Below are positions 17,675 through 26,519 of a stretch of DNA of 64,000 nucleotides, one piece after another. The first letter of the stretch is position 1; the number at the start of each line of letters is the position of its first letter. Under the pieces are notes generated by a model, which was given only the letters and a program-made list of their open reading frames with translations, was not told the origin of the DNA and did not search any database. A program made the position numbers and the translations under genes. The DNA is from Prauserella_A sp040635515 (GTDB taxonomy: Bacteria; Actinomycetota; Actinomycetes; Mycobacteriales; Pseudonocardiaceae): contig JBEYHY010000001.1 of the NCBI GenBank assembly GCA_040635515.1, positions 310,001 to 374,000 on the forward strand, in the 5' to 3' direction.

Positions 17675-19774
17675 TCAGGAGTTCTTCTCCAGCGAGCGGC
17701 GGGCCGCGGCGACAACGGCTTGCTCGGTGAAGCCGAACTCACGGAACAGCGTCGCGAAGTCCGCGGAAGCACCGAAGTGCTCGATCGACACGATCTCGCC
17801 GTTGTCGCCGACGAAGCGGTGCCACGGCTGCGCGATCCCGGCCTCGACGGCCACCCTCGCCTTCACCGTCGGCGGGATGACGGCGTCGCGGTAGCTCTGC
17901 TCCTGCGCGTCGAACCACTCCACACACGGCATGGACACCACACTCGTGGCAACGCCATCGGCTTCCAGTGTCTTCCTGGCCGCGACGGCGAGTTGCACCT
18001 CGGAGCCGGTGGCGATGAGCACCACGTCGGGCGAACCGGTCGACGCTTCGGCCAATACGTAGCCGCCCCTCGCGACGCCCTCGGCGCTGGTGCCTTCGAG
18101 CACGGGGACGTTCTGCCTCGTCAGCGCGAGACCCGAAGGCGCGTGGATGTCCTCCAGCACCGCCTTCCACGCGGCGGCCGTCTCGTTGGCGTCGGCGGGC
18201 CGCACCACGTTGAGACCGGGAATGGCGCGCAGCGCGGCGAGCTGCTCGATGGGCTGATGGGTCGGCCCGTCCTCGCCGAGACCGATCGAGTCGTGCGTCC
18301 AGACGTAGGTGACGGGTGCCTTCATCAGCGCGGCGAGCCGTACCGCGGGCCTCATGTAATCGCTGAAGATGAGGAAGGTGCCGCCGTAGGGCCGGGTGCC
18401 GCCGTGCAGCGCGATGCCGTTGAGGATCGAGCCCATCGCGTGTTCCCTGACCCCGAAGTGCAGCGTGCGCCCGTACGGGTTGGCCTTCCACATGTCGGTG
18501 GCCGCCGATTCGGGGCCGAAGGAGTCGGCGCCCTTCATCGTGGTGTTGTTGCTCTCGGCGAGGTCGGCCGAACCGCCCCACAGTTCGGGAAGCACACCGG
18601 CGACGGCGGAGAGCACCTCACCGGAGGCCTTCCTCGTGGCGATGCCCTTGGCGTCGGGCTCCCAGCTCGGCAGGTTCTCGGCCCAGCCCTCGGGCAGCGA
18701 CCTGGTGCGCAGCCGGTCGGCCAGCTGCTTGCGCTCGGGGTTGGCCGCGGCCCACTCGTCGAAGCGCTCCGTCCACGCGGCGTGCTCCCTCTTGGCGCGG
18801 TCGAGTGCCTTGCGGGTGTGCGCGAGCACCTCGTCCTCGACCTGGAAGCTCTTGGCGGGGTCGAAGCCGAGGATCTCCTTGACGGCGGCGACCTCCTCGC
18901 CGCCGAGCGCGGCGCCGTGTGCCTTGCCGGTGCCCATCTTCTTCGGGGCCGGGTAGCCGATGATGGTGCGCAGCAGGATGAAGGAGGGCCTCGTGGTCTC
19001 CGCCTTCGCCGCCGCGACGGCGTTCTCGAAAGCGACGACGTCCTCGCCGCCGTCGACCACCTGCACGTGCCAGCCGTAGGACTCGTAGCGCTTGGCCGTG
19101 TCCTCCGACAGCGCGATGTTCGTGTCGTCCTCGATGGAGATCTTGTTGTCGTCGTAGATCACCACGAGGTTGCCCAGTTCCTGGCGGCCGGCCAGCGACG
19201 AGGCCTCCGAGGTGACGCCCTCCTCGATGTCGCCGTCGGAGGCGATCACGTAGACGTGGTGGTCGAAGACACTCTCGCCCTGCGGCGCGCCGGGGTCGAG
19301 CAGCCCACGCTCCCTGCGGGAGGCCATCGCCATGCCGACCGCGTTCGCAAGGCCCTGGCCCAGCGGGCCGGTCGTGGTCTCGACGCCCGGCGTGTGCCGG
19401 TACTCGGGGTGCCCCGGCGTCTTCGAGTCCCACTTGCGCAGCTGTTCGAGATCGTTCAGTTCGAGGCCGTATCCGGCGAGGAAGAGCTGGATGTAAAGGG
19501 TGAGGCTGCTGTGCCCCGCCGAGAGGATGAACCGGTCACGGCCCGGCCACTCGGGGTCGCTCGGGTCGTGCCGCATGATGCGCTGGTACAGCGAGTAGGC
19601 CACCGGCGCGAGGCTCATCGCGGTGCCGGGGTGCCCGCTGCCGCAGTGCTCGACGGCGTCGGCGGCCAACACCCTGACCGTGTCCACCGCGCGGGTGTCC
19701 AGATCCGTCCAATCGGCGGGGTAGTTCCGGCGCAGTAGTGGGTTGTTCTCGGTGTTCGCGGCGTTTTCCGACAC
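17675..19774 (-). CDS. tkt: Transketolase
   Basis: A thiamine-diphosphate enzyme moving two-carbon units between sugar phosphates. The 699-residue protein has the conserved HCGSGHPGTAMSLAP, the cofactor-binding SDGDIEEGVTSEA and the active-site loop YVWTHDSIGLGEDGPTHQP. It is the first gene of the minus-strand pentose-phosphate operon. The GTG start at 19774 has AGGAG nine bases upstream. The 351-bp divergent region before it holds a perfect palindrome that may control it. Confidence 0.97.
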   Translation of the reverse strand: MSENAANTENNPLLRRNYPADWTDLDTRAVDTVRVLAADAVEHCGSGHPGTAMSLAPVAYSLYQRIMRHDPSDPEWPGRDRFILSAGHSSLTLYIQLFLAGYGLELNDLEQLRKWDSKTPGHPEYRHTPGVETTTGPLGQGLANAVGMAMASRRERGLLDPGAPQGESVFDHHVYVIASDGDIEEGVTSEASSLAGRQELGNLVVIYDDNKISIEDDTNIALSEDTAKRYESYGWHVQVVDGGEDVVAFENAVAAAKAETTRPSFILLRTIIGYPAPKKMGTGKAHGAALGGEEVAAVKEILGFDPAKSFQVEDEVLAHTRKALDRAKREHAAWTERFDEWAAANPERKQLADRLRTRSLPEGWAENLPSWEPDAKGIATRKASGEVLSAVAGVLPELWGGSADLAESNNTTMKGADSFGPESAATDMWKANPYGRTLHFGVREHAMGSILNGIALHGGTRPYGGTFLIFSDYMRPAVRLAALMKAPVTYVWTHDSIGLGEDGPTHQPIEQLAALRAIPGLNVVRPADANETAAAWKAVLEDIHAPSGLALTRQNVPVLEGTSAEGVARGGYVLAEASTGSPDVVLIATGSEVQLAVAARKTLEADGVATSVVSMPCVEWFDAQEQSYRDAVIPPTVKARVAVEAGIAQPWHRFVGDNGEIVSIEHFGASADFATLFREFGFTEQAVVAAARRSLEKNS

Positions 19775-20125
19775 TGAACTCGGCTCCTGAGTCTGCGCGT
19801 GTGCTTCGCGTGTGCACAGCGTGCGTCTGCTGTTCGTGATTACCCGGTGGTCCGGCCACCACCTACCTTAATCGATCCGGTAGCCGTCATCCGGCAGATC
19901 AGCGGGCTGATCTCGCGCGGTGACGACGGCATCGCGGACCGACGTCGGCCAGCCTAGTAGGTGGACGCCGACCCGGACGGATGACCGACTCGGCGGACCC
20001 GCGAAGGTGGGACGGGCGGGCAACTACTACGATCTGTCAAGGCAGTGGGACATCGGGATGCAGGAGCACGCGCCGCGTACTCGCATCGCCTTCCCGCCTA
20101 CCCCCGAACTAACGCAGGGAGCGAG
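19775..20125. other. Non-coding divergent region between tkt and ctaB
   Basis: 351 bp with no convincing gene. It must hold promoters for the tkt operon (minus) and ctaB (plus). I see a perfect 8-bp inverted repeat at 19896-19913, a TAAGGT -10-like hexamer on the minus strand (19870-19865), and TACGAT (about 20028-20033) as a possible -10 for ctaB. A GGTGG-TCCGG-CCACC hairpin lies near 19846-19860. Confidence 0.5.
19896..19913. promoter_or_regulatory. Candidate operator, palindrome AGATCAGC-GG-GCTGATCT
   Basis: A perfect 8-bp inverted repeat with a two-base centre lies in the tkt/ctaB divergent region. It sits just upstream of where the -35 of a minus-strand promoter with TAAGGT at 19870-19865 would be, which is an activator-type position for tkt. 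The binding protein is unknown. Confidence 0.45.
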
Positions 20126-21106
20126 ATGTCGTTGGTGAACGCTGCGCACCACCGCAGTGACAACACCAGCGCCGTGCACCCCACCGGCGAAAAACCAGCC
20201 GGCGGGCGGCGAGGTGTCCGGGCTGTCGTCGGCGCTTACGCCGCGCTCGCCAAGCCGAGGGTTATCGAGCTCTTGCTCGTTACCACCATTCCGGCGATGT
20301 TCCTGGCGGGCAGGGAGATTCCCTCGCCGTGGCTGGTGCTGGTGACCCTGCTCGGCGGCACGATGGCCGCCGGCAGCGCCAACGCGCTCAACTGCGTGAT
20401 CGACGCCGACATCGACAAGGTCATGAACCGCACCAAGCGCAGGCCGCTTGTCCGCGATTCGGTGCCAAGGCGCAACGCGCTGATCTTCGGTCTCGCGCTC
20501 GGCCTCGCGTCGTTCGCCGTGCTGTACCTGACGGTGAACCTGCTGGCCGCGCTGCTGGCCGTCGCCACGATCCTGTTCTACATCTTCATCTACACGCTGC
20601 TGCTCAAGCGCAGGACACCGCAGAACGTGGTGTGGGGCGGGGCCGCGGGCTGCATGCCCGTCGTGATCGGCTGGGCCGCCGTCGAGGGCACCGTGCAGTG
20701 GCCCGCCTTCGTCATGTTCGGCGTCATCTTCTTCTGGACCCCGCCGCACACCTGGGCGCTGGCCATGAAGTACCGCGAGGACTACGAACGCGCCGGTGTC
20801 CCCATGCTGCCCGTCGTCGCGACGCCGCGGCACGTCGCCAAGCAGATCGTCATCTACTCGTGGGTGATGGTGGGCTGGACGCTGTTGCTGGCCCCCGCGA
20901 CGAGCTGGCTGTACACCACGTTCGCCGCGCTGGCCGGCGCGTGGTTCCTGTTCTTCGCTCACCGGCTCTTCGCCGCCGTGCGCCGCGGCGAGGAGACCAA
21001 GCCGATGTCGTTGTTCCACCGCTCGAACACCTACCTGATGATCGTGTTCTGTGCGCTGGCCGTCGACTCCGCCATCGGGCTGCCGGTACTCGGCCTTCCG
21101 TTCTGA
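20126..21106 (+). CDS. ctaB: Protoheme IX farnesyltransferase (heme O synthase)
   Basis: Adds a farnesyl group to heme b, giving heme O, the first step toward heme A of cytochrome aa3 oxidase. The 326-residue integral membrane protein has the prenyltransferase motif NALNCVIDADIDKVMNRTKR and the second polar loop around KYREDYERAGVPMLP. About nine hydrophobic segments fit UbiA-type enzymes. ATG 20126 is preceded by AGGGAGCGAG; an earlier in-frame GTG (20045) would add 27 unlikely residues. Heme A synthase (ctaA) is about 10 kb away on the other strand. Confidence 0.96.
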   Translation: MSLVNAAHHRSDNTSAVHPTGEKPAGGRRGVRAVVGAYAALAKPRVIELLLVTTIPAMFLAGREIPSPWLVLVTLLGGTMAAGSANALNCVIDADIDKVMNRTKRRPLVRDSVPRRNALIFGLALGLASFAVLYLTVNLLAALLAVATILFYIFIYTLLLKRRTPQNVVWGGAAGCMPVVIGWAAVEGTVQWPAFVMFGVIFFWTPPHTWALAMKYREDYERAGVPMLPVVATPRHVAKQIVIYSWVMVGWTLLLAPATSWLYTTFAALAGAWFLFFAHRLFAAVRRGEETKPMSLFHRSNTYLMIVFCALAVDSAIGLPVLGLPF

Positions 21107-21224
21107 GTTCTCCCGCCGTTTCCCTCTTTCGCGCGTGCCTGCCCGCTTGGACCCGTAGGGCGGGAATTCCCGGCCGACCACGTTCGTTATACCTCGGCCA
21201 TCCGATCCTTCTGCCGAAAGTGGG

Positions 21225-23654
21225 TTGCTCTTGTCCGTGTCCCCGTCAGACCGGGAACCCGACAGTGCCGCCGGTGTCACCAGTACCGCCGATGCCGGAA
21301 ACACCCGGATCGCGGGAAAAACCGCGCAGATCGCCGCCGAACAGAGCTACGTCACCATGCTCTACGACAGGCTCGACACGGAGCGAGAACGGACGAAACG
21401 TCTGCTCGACACCGCGTTGCGCTCCAGCGGAGGCCCGCCGCAGGCGCAGGCGGAACGCGACACCGCGACCACGACGCACAGCGACCGCCTCGCGCAACTG
21501 AACTCGGTCGAACAGGGGTTGTGCTTCGGCCGTCTCGACTTCAGCGGCGATTCCGGTGAAGCGGGCGAGGACGGGCCTGTCTACATCGGAAGGCTCGGCC
21601 TCTTCGACGAGGAGGACGACTACCGGCCACTGCTGATCGACTGGAGGGCCCCTGTCGCGCGGCCGTTCTATCTCGCGACGGCAGCCTCGCCCGACGGGGT
21701 TCGCAGGCGCAGGCACATCCGCACGCTGACGCGGCGCGTGGTCGACGTCGACGACGAAGTGCTCGACCTCGGCTCGGCCGAGCACACCGATCACCTCGGG
21801 CTCGCGGGGGAGGCGGCGCTGCTCGCGGCGCTGGAGCGCAGGCGAACCGGTGAGATGTCCGACATTGTCGCGACCATCCAGGGCGAGCAGGACCGCATCA
21901 TCCGCGCCGACATGAACGGCGTGCTCGTCGTGCAGGGCGGGCCGGGGACCGGCAAGACCGCCGTCGCCCTGCACCGCGCCGCCTACCTGCTCTACACCTA
22001 CCGCCGCCAGCTCACCAGCCGCGGCGTGCTCGTCGTCGGCCCCAACAGCACCTTCCTCAGGTACATCGGCCAGGTGCTTCCCTCGCTCGGTGAGACAGGC
22101 GTGCTGCTCTCCACGATCGGCGAGCTGTACCCCGGCATCGCGGCGACCGGCGTCGACTCGCCCTCCGCCGCGGAGGCGAAGGGCGCGCTCGCGATGGTCG
22201 ACGTGCTCACGACGGCGGTGCGCGACCGCCAGCTCGTTCCCGGCGACGTACTGGAGATCGACGTCGAGGGCGAGAACCTCACCCTCGACCGTGCGACCGC
22301 GGAGCGGGCGAGGACCAAGGCGAGGAAGACGCTGCGCCCGCACAACGTCGCGCGCAGGGTGTTCGTCGACGCCGTACTCGACCACCTCACCGAGCAGTCC
22401 ATCGAGCGGCTGGAATCGAGCGTGCTCGACGACGTGCCCGACATTCCCCTCGCCGAGGACGAGAGCGAGGACACCGAGCTGCTCGATGCCCGCGATCACA
22501 CGGCGATCCGCCAGGAACTGGCGGAGGACAAGAACATCAAGGCAGCGCTCGACTCGCTGTGGCCGAAACTGACCCCGCAGGAACTGCTCAGCGACCTGCT
22601 GACGAACGGCGCGGCCCTGGAGTCGGCGGCAGGCGAGCACCTCGCACCCGGTGCCCGCGCCGCGTTGCTGCGCAGACCGGGCTCGCTGTGGACGGCCGCG
22701 GACATCCCGCTGCTCGACGAACTGGCCGAGCTGCTCGGCCAGGACGACACGGAGGCGCGGGAACGCAGGGCCCGCAGGGAGCGTGAGGAACGCGCCTACG
22801 CGGAAGGCGTGCTGCACGTACTCGAACAGGACGACGAGATCATCGACGAGGAGATGCTGCGCGTCAGGGACGTACTGGACGCCGAACTGCTCGCCGAGCG
22901 GCAGGAGGCCAGCAGCGACCTCACGGCGGCACAGCGAGCGGCCCGCGACCGCACGTGGACCTTCGGGCACGTCATCGTCGACGAGGCGCAGGAACTGTCC
23001 GCCATGGACTGGCGCCTGCTGATGCGCCGCTGCCCGAGCCGGTCGATGACGCTCGTCGGTGACGTATCGCAGACCGGTTCCCCCGCGGGCACCTCGTCCT
23101 GGTCCGGTGTGCTCGCCCCTTACGTCGCGGACCGGTGGCGGCTGAGGGAGCTGACGGTGAATTACCGCACGCCCGCCGAGATCATGGATCTCGCGGCCGG
23201 TGTGCTCGCCGAGATCGACCCTGAGCTGAGGGCGCCGGCCTCCGTGCGCGAGACCGGCGTGCGCCCGTGGAGCCTTTCCGTGCCCTCCGGCGACATCGCC
23301 GGTCGCATAAGGTCCATTGTGGAGGGAGAAAGCGCCGAGGTCGCCGGAGGAACGGTCGCCGTGCTCGTTCCGGCGGAGCTGGAGGGGCCGGTGTCGGCCG
23401 AGCTGGCCGACACCGAGAGCGGCGATCCGGAGAATCCGAGAGTGTCGGTGCTCACGGTCGACCGGGCGAAGGGGCTGGAGTTCGACGGTGTCATCGTCGT
23501 CGCTCCCGACGAGGTCGTCGCCGAGTCGCCGAGGGGGCTCAACGACCTCTACGTCGCCCTGACCCGGGCCACCCAGCGGCTCGGAATCGTCCACACGGGA
23601 GCACCGATCCCCGCCCTCTCAGGTGCGCAAAGCCGCGGTGAAGCGCCCAGCTAG
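21225..23654 (+). CDS. HelD/HelR-type RNA polymerase recycling ATPase (UvrD-like)
   Basis: An 809-residue superfamily-1 helicase-like protein. It has an N-terminal coiled-coil arm (residues 30-70), a Walker A motif GGPGTGKT (238-245), the Walker B segment VIVDEAQEL, and a C-terminal helicase half ending RAKGLEFDGVIVV and YVALTRATQRL. This order is that of HelD, which removes RNA polymerase from stalled complexes. The Streptomyces relative HelR also protects against rifamycin. Starts TTG 21225, TTG 21231 and GTG 21237 are all weakly supported; I give the longest. I found no copy of the rifamycin-associated palindrome upstream, so induction by rifamycin is not indicated. Confidence 0.85.
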   Translation: MLLSVSPSDREPDSAAGVTSTADAGNTRIAGKTAQIAAEQSYVTMLYDRLDTERERTKRLLDTALRSSGGPPQAQAERDTATTTHSDRLAQLNSVEQGLCFGRLDFSGDSGEAGEDGPVYIGRLGLFDEEDDYRPLLIDWRAPVARPFYLATAASPDGVRRRRHIRTLTRRVVDVDDEVLDLGSAEHTDHLGLAGEAALLAALERRRTGEMSDIVATIQGEQDRIIRADMNGVLVVQGGPGTGKTAVALHRAAYLLYTYRRQLTSRGVLVVGPNSTFLRYIGQVLPSLGETGVLLSTIGELYPGIAATGVDSPSAAEAKGALAMVDVLTTAVRDRQLVPGDVLEIDVEGENLTLDRATAERARTKARKTLRPHNVARRVFVDAVLDHLTEQSIERLESSVLDDVPDIPLAEDESEDTELLDARDHTAIRQELAEDKNIKAALDSLWPKLTPQELLSDLLTNGAALESAAGEHLAPGARAALLRRPGSLWTAADIPLLDELAELLGQDDTEARERRARREREERAYAEGVLHVLEQDDEIIDEEMLRVRDVLDAELLAERQEASSDLTAAQRAARDRTWTFGHVIVDEAQELSAMDWRLLMRRCPSRSMTLVGDVSQTGSPAGTSSWSGVLAPYVADRWRLRELTVNYRTPAEIMDLAAGVLAEIDPELRAPASVRETGVRPWSLSVPSGDIAGRIRSIVEGESAEVAGGTVAVLVPAELEGPVSAELADTESGDPENPRVSVLTVDRAKGLEFDGVIVVAPDEVVAESPRGLNDLYVALTRATQRLGIVHTGAPIPALSGAQSRGEAPS

Positions 23655-23663
23655 GGTGTCCAC

Positions 23664-24251
23664 ATGCGCAATGCTGGCAAGATCATGATCGTCGCGGCTT
23701 TCGCCACGGCACTCACGGCGTGCTCGCCATCGAACGAGGAACCGACGGACCTGCCACCGGGCGAACAGCCGGTGCACACACCGGCTCCGGCTTCGGTATC
23801 CGAATCGGCGGCACCGTCGAACGGACAGGGTGAGCAGGCAGGCCAGTGCACTGCCGAGGACATCACCGTCGACCTCTCCGGCCAGGACCCGAGGGTGACG
23901 ATCCCGAGGGACTGCGCCGCGCCGTCGAGCGTTCTGACCGAGGACCTCGAAGCGGGCAGCGGTGACGCGGCCACCACGGGTAACACGGTGCAGATCGACT
24001 ACCAGGTCGTCGGCTGGTCCGATGGTCAGGTGGCGGAGAGCACGTTCCAGCAGGGCCAGCCGCTTTCGGTTCAGCTCGGCCAGCAGCAGGAGATCGAGGG
24101 GCTGACCGAGGGGCTCACCGACATCATGGACGGTGGCGTCCGGCTGATCGTGCTGCCGCCCGACCTCGGTTACAGCGCCCAGAGCGGCAACGCGCTCGCC
24201 GACGACACCGTCGTGATCGTCGCCGAAGCGGTCAGCGTCACCACTTCCTGA
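23664..24251 (+). CDS. FKBP-type peptidyl-prolyl isomerase lipoprotein
   Basis: The 195-residue secreted lipoprotein has a signal peptide ending in the lipobox LTAC (Cys20). A low-complexity Pro/Ser/Glu linker (21-60) and a C-terminal FKBP fold follow (GNTVQIDYQVVGW..., IEGLTEGLTDIMDGG, LPPDLGYSAQ). Such proteins act as folding catalysts anchored to the outer face of the membrane. The VLPPDLGY segment matches the FKBP active-site strand, but several aromatic pocket residues are replaced, so activity is uncertain. It starts 9 bp after the helicase gene, possibly co-transcribed. Confidence 0.8.
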   Translation: MRNAGKIMIVAAFATALTACSPSNEEPTDLPPGEQPVHTPAPASVSESAAPSNGQGEQAGQCTAEDITVDLSGQDPRVTIPRDCAAPSSVLTEDLEAGSGDAATTGNTVQIDYQVVGWSDGQVAESTFQQGQPLSVQLGQQQEIEGLTEGLTDIMDGGVRLIVLPPDLGYSAQSGNALADDTVVIVAEAVSVTTS

Positions 24252-24264
24252 CCACGCGTGCGGG

Positions 24265-24293
24265 GGCCGTCGGTGTTCATGCCACCGACGGCC
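24265..24293. terminator. Bidirectional hairpin between convergent FKBP and qor genes
   Basis: GGCCGTCGGTG (24265-24275) pairs perfectly with CACCGACGGCC (24283-24293) around a seven-base loop, between two convergent stop codons (24251 and 24314). Confidence 0.75.
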
Positions 24294-24313
24294 TCCGCCG
24301 TGCCGCCGGTGGC

Positions 24314-25294
24314 TCAGGTCTCCGAGGGAAGCAGCAGCAGCTTGCCGCTGGTGCGCCTGGCCTGCAGATCCTCGTGTGCCCGCGCGGCCTCGGTCAGCGG
24401 ATACCGGTGCCCGACGCGGACGTGCAGCGCACCCGTCGTGATCGCCCCGAACAACTCGTCGGTGCGCCACGTCAGCTCGGCCCTCGTGCGCGTGTAGTCG
24501 GCCGTTTTCGGGCGCGTGAGGTACAGCGAACCGCCCGCGTTGAGCTGTTGCGGGTCCACGGGCGGAACCGCCCCGCTCGCGGCGCCGAAGAGGGCGAGCA
24601 GGCCTCGGGGGCGCAGACTCGCCAAGCTTCCCTCGAAGGTGGTCTTGCCGACACCGTCGAAGACGACGTCGACGCCCTCGCCTCCGGTCAGCTCGCGGGC
24701 CGCCGGGGCGAAGTCCCGCTCCGCGTAGCGGATGATCTCGTCGGCGCCCGCCTTCCTCGCCAGTTCTTCCTTTTCCTCGGTGGACACCGTTCCGATCACG
24801 CGTGCGCCGCGTGCCTTCGCGAGCTGGACGAGCAGCAGCCCGACACCGCCTGCCGCGGCGTGGACGAGCACCGTGTCGTCCTCGGACACCGGGTAGGTCG
24901 ACGACACCAGGTAGTGCGCGGTCACTCCCTGCAGCAGGGTCGCGGCGGCGATCTCGTCGGAGACCGGGCGGGGGACCTTGACGGCCAGCTCCGCTGGAAT
25001 CAGCGCCTGTCGTGCGTAGCCGCCGAAACAGCCCTGCCACGCGACGCGGTCGCCCACCGCGAGCTCGGTGACGTCGGTCCCGACCTCGACGACCGTGCCG
25101 GCTCCCTCCTGACCGAGTACGAACGGCAGCTCGACGGGATAGACACCCGCCCGGTGGTAGGTGTCGATGTAGTTGACGCCGGCCGCGGCCACGTCGACGA
25201 GTATCTGGTCCGGTCCTGGCGCCCCGAGCTCGATGTCGGCGACCTCCAGCACCTCAGGGCCTCCGGTGCGCCGCACCTGAATCGCCGTTGGCAT
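24314..25294 (-). CDS. qor: NADPH:quinone oxidoreductase (zeta-crystallin type)
   Basis: Reduces quinones or other enones with NADPH; a member of the zinc-free medium-chain dehydrogenase family. The 326-residue protein has the quinone-reductase start MPTAIQVRRTGGPEVLE, the signature VNYIDTYHRAGVYP and the nucleotide-binding VHAAAGGVGLLLVQLAKARG. ATG 25294 follows a near-perfect ribosome site (AGGAGGACGC). The M. tuberculosis qor gene occupies the matching place in the conserved block. It is divergent from the DMT-type transporter. Confidence 0.92.
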   Translation of the reverse strand: MPTAIQVRRTGGPEVLEVADIELGAPGPDQILVDVAAAGVNYIDTYHRAGVYPVELPFVLGQEGAGTVVEVGTDVTELAVGDRVAWQGCFGGYARQALIPAELAVKVPRPVSDEIAAATLLQGVTAHYLVSSTYPVSEDDTVLVHAAAGGVGLLLVQLAKARGARVIGTVSTEEKEELARKAGADEIIRYAERDFAPAARELTGGEGVDVVFDGVGKTTFEGSLASLRPRGLLALFGAASGAVPPVDPQQLNAGGSLYLTRPKTADYTRTRAELTWRTDELFGAITTGALHVRVGHRYPLTEAARAHEDLQARRTSGKLLLLPSET

Positions 25295-25370
25295 GCGTCC
25301 TCCTCGTTCGTTCGCGTTCACCGTGGATTGACTCGCTGACCAGCATTCAACCCCCTGCCCCTTCACCTGC

Positions 25371-25395
25371 ACCCACGCCGCTGGTCGGCGTGGGT
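25371..25395. promoter_or_regulatory. Perfect 10-bp hairpin in the qor/transporter divergent region
   Basis: ACCCACGCCG (25371-25380) and CGGCGTGGGT (25386-25395) form a perfect inverted repeat around CTGGT. Because it lies between divergent genes, an operator or an attenuator on either transcript is more likely than a normal terminator. Confidence 0.4.
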
Positions 25396-25510
25396 CCCTC
25401 GGCCCGGTGTAGTCTGCGAAGACCGCCGGAAAACGCATTACTGACGCACTGATTCCCGATGGCAAGCCGGAATCTCCTCCCGGCGCGGAGCGCTGGTAAC
25501 TGACGTGTTG

Positions 25511-26491
25511 ATGCCTGTTTTTCTCGGCTTCGCCGCGGCCTTCCTCTTCGCCGCGTCCGCCGCGCTGCAACGGCGGGCGGTACTCGAGGTCGCCGACGCC
25601 GACACCGAGCGACGAGCGGTCCGGCATCGCGTTCCCGTTGCCTGGCTGATCAAGAAGCTGCTCACGAAACGGGTGTGGCTCATCGGCTGGCTGACGAATT
25701 TGCTGGGGTTCTTCGCCCAGGCCGCCGCCCTGCACTTCGGTTCGATCGCGCTCGTGCAGCCGCTGCTGGTCACCCAATTGCTGTTCGCGCTACCCATGGC
25801 ATCGGCGGCGATCCGGCGCTGGCCATCCCTGCGCGACTGGCTCGCGGCGCTGGCCATCAGCGGTGGGGTCGCGCTGTTCCTGTCCGTGGAGGGCGCCGCC
25901 CCGCTCGACGGGACACCCGATCGCGGCAGGCTGCTGCTGGCCGTGCTGATCGCGGCGGCCACGGTGGTCACCCTCGTACAGCTCGCGCAGGGGAGGGGGC
26001 CGTTACTCTACGGCGCGTTCATCGCGACCGGCGCCGGTATTTGTTATGCGATCAGTGCCGCCATGATGAAGCTCACCGCCGACAGCCTGCTCAACGAGGG
26101 AGTTCTGGCCACGGCACTCGACTGGCCCGGCTACGTGCTCGCGTTGTCGACGCTGTGCGGCTTGCTGCTCGGGCAACAGGCTTACGGCTCCGGTTCCCTC
26201 TCCGCGGCGATCGCCGTCATGTCCATCGTCAACCCGGCCGCGAGCTATGCACTCGGCATGCTCGCATTCGGTGCGGTATTGTCCACCCAACCGGGTCCAC
26301 TCGCCGCCAGCGCGGGTGCCGCGTTGCTGCTGGTACTCGGTGTGTTCGGACTTGCTCATTCACCGACGGTCCGGCAGGAAAGCAGCCGGACGGCGACACA
26401 CGGGATTTACCCCGGCGGAAGTAACGTCCCCGGCGCCACATCGCGAAGTGGGCATTCCGAGTACTCCTCGGATAGCTGCCCACAAGAATGA
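25511..26491 (+). CDS. DMT-superfamily membrane transporter
   Basis: A protein of about 326 residues with nine to ten hydrophobic segments. It begins with the EamA-like helix LGFAAAFLFAASAALQRRAV and has the repeated-domain organisation of the drug/metabolite transporter superfamily. The last 45 residues are hydrophilic and probably disordered. Substrate unknown; actinobacterial relatives are annotated simply as DMT family or NIPA-like. In-frame starts are GTG 25505, TTG 25508 and ATG 25511, none with a good ribosome site. I prefer the ATG. Confidence 0.75.
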   Translation: MPVFLGFAAAFLFAASAALQRRAVLEVADADTERRAVRHRVPVAWLIKKLLTKRVWLIGWLTNLLGFFAQAAALHFGSIALVQPLLVTQLLFALPMASAAIRRWPSLRDWLAALAISGGVALFLSVEGAAPLDGTPDRGRLLLAVLIAAATVVTLVQLAQGRGPLLYGAFIATGAGICYAISAAMMKLTADSLLNEGVLATALDWPGYVLALSTLCGLLLGQQAYGSGSLSAAIAVMSIVNPAASYALGMLAFGAVLSTQPGPLAASAGAALLLVLGVFGLAHSPTVRQESSRTATHGIYPGGSNVPGATSRSGHSEYSSDSCPQE

Positions 26492-26519
26492 CGATCACGA
26501 TTACCCGGAGGCCCGACCC

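Noticed and set aside
17720..19738. Long plus-strand open frame of 672 codons opposite tkt
   Set aside because: Its translation is Arg/Gly/His-rich with no family pattern and it mirrors transketolase exactly; this is the usual GC-rich antisense shadow.
21107..21224. Rifamycin-associated element upstream of the HelD-like gene
   Set aside because: No copy of the GGGGCTTGC-type palindrome is visible in the gap.
21246..23594. 782-codon minus-strand open frame opposite the HelD-type gene
   Set aside because: The opposite strand encodes a clear superfamily-1 ATPase; this frame has no recognisable domain.
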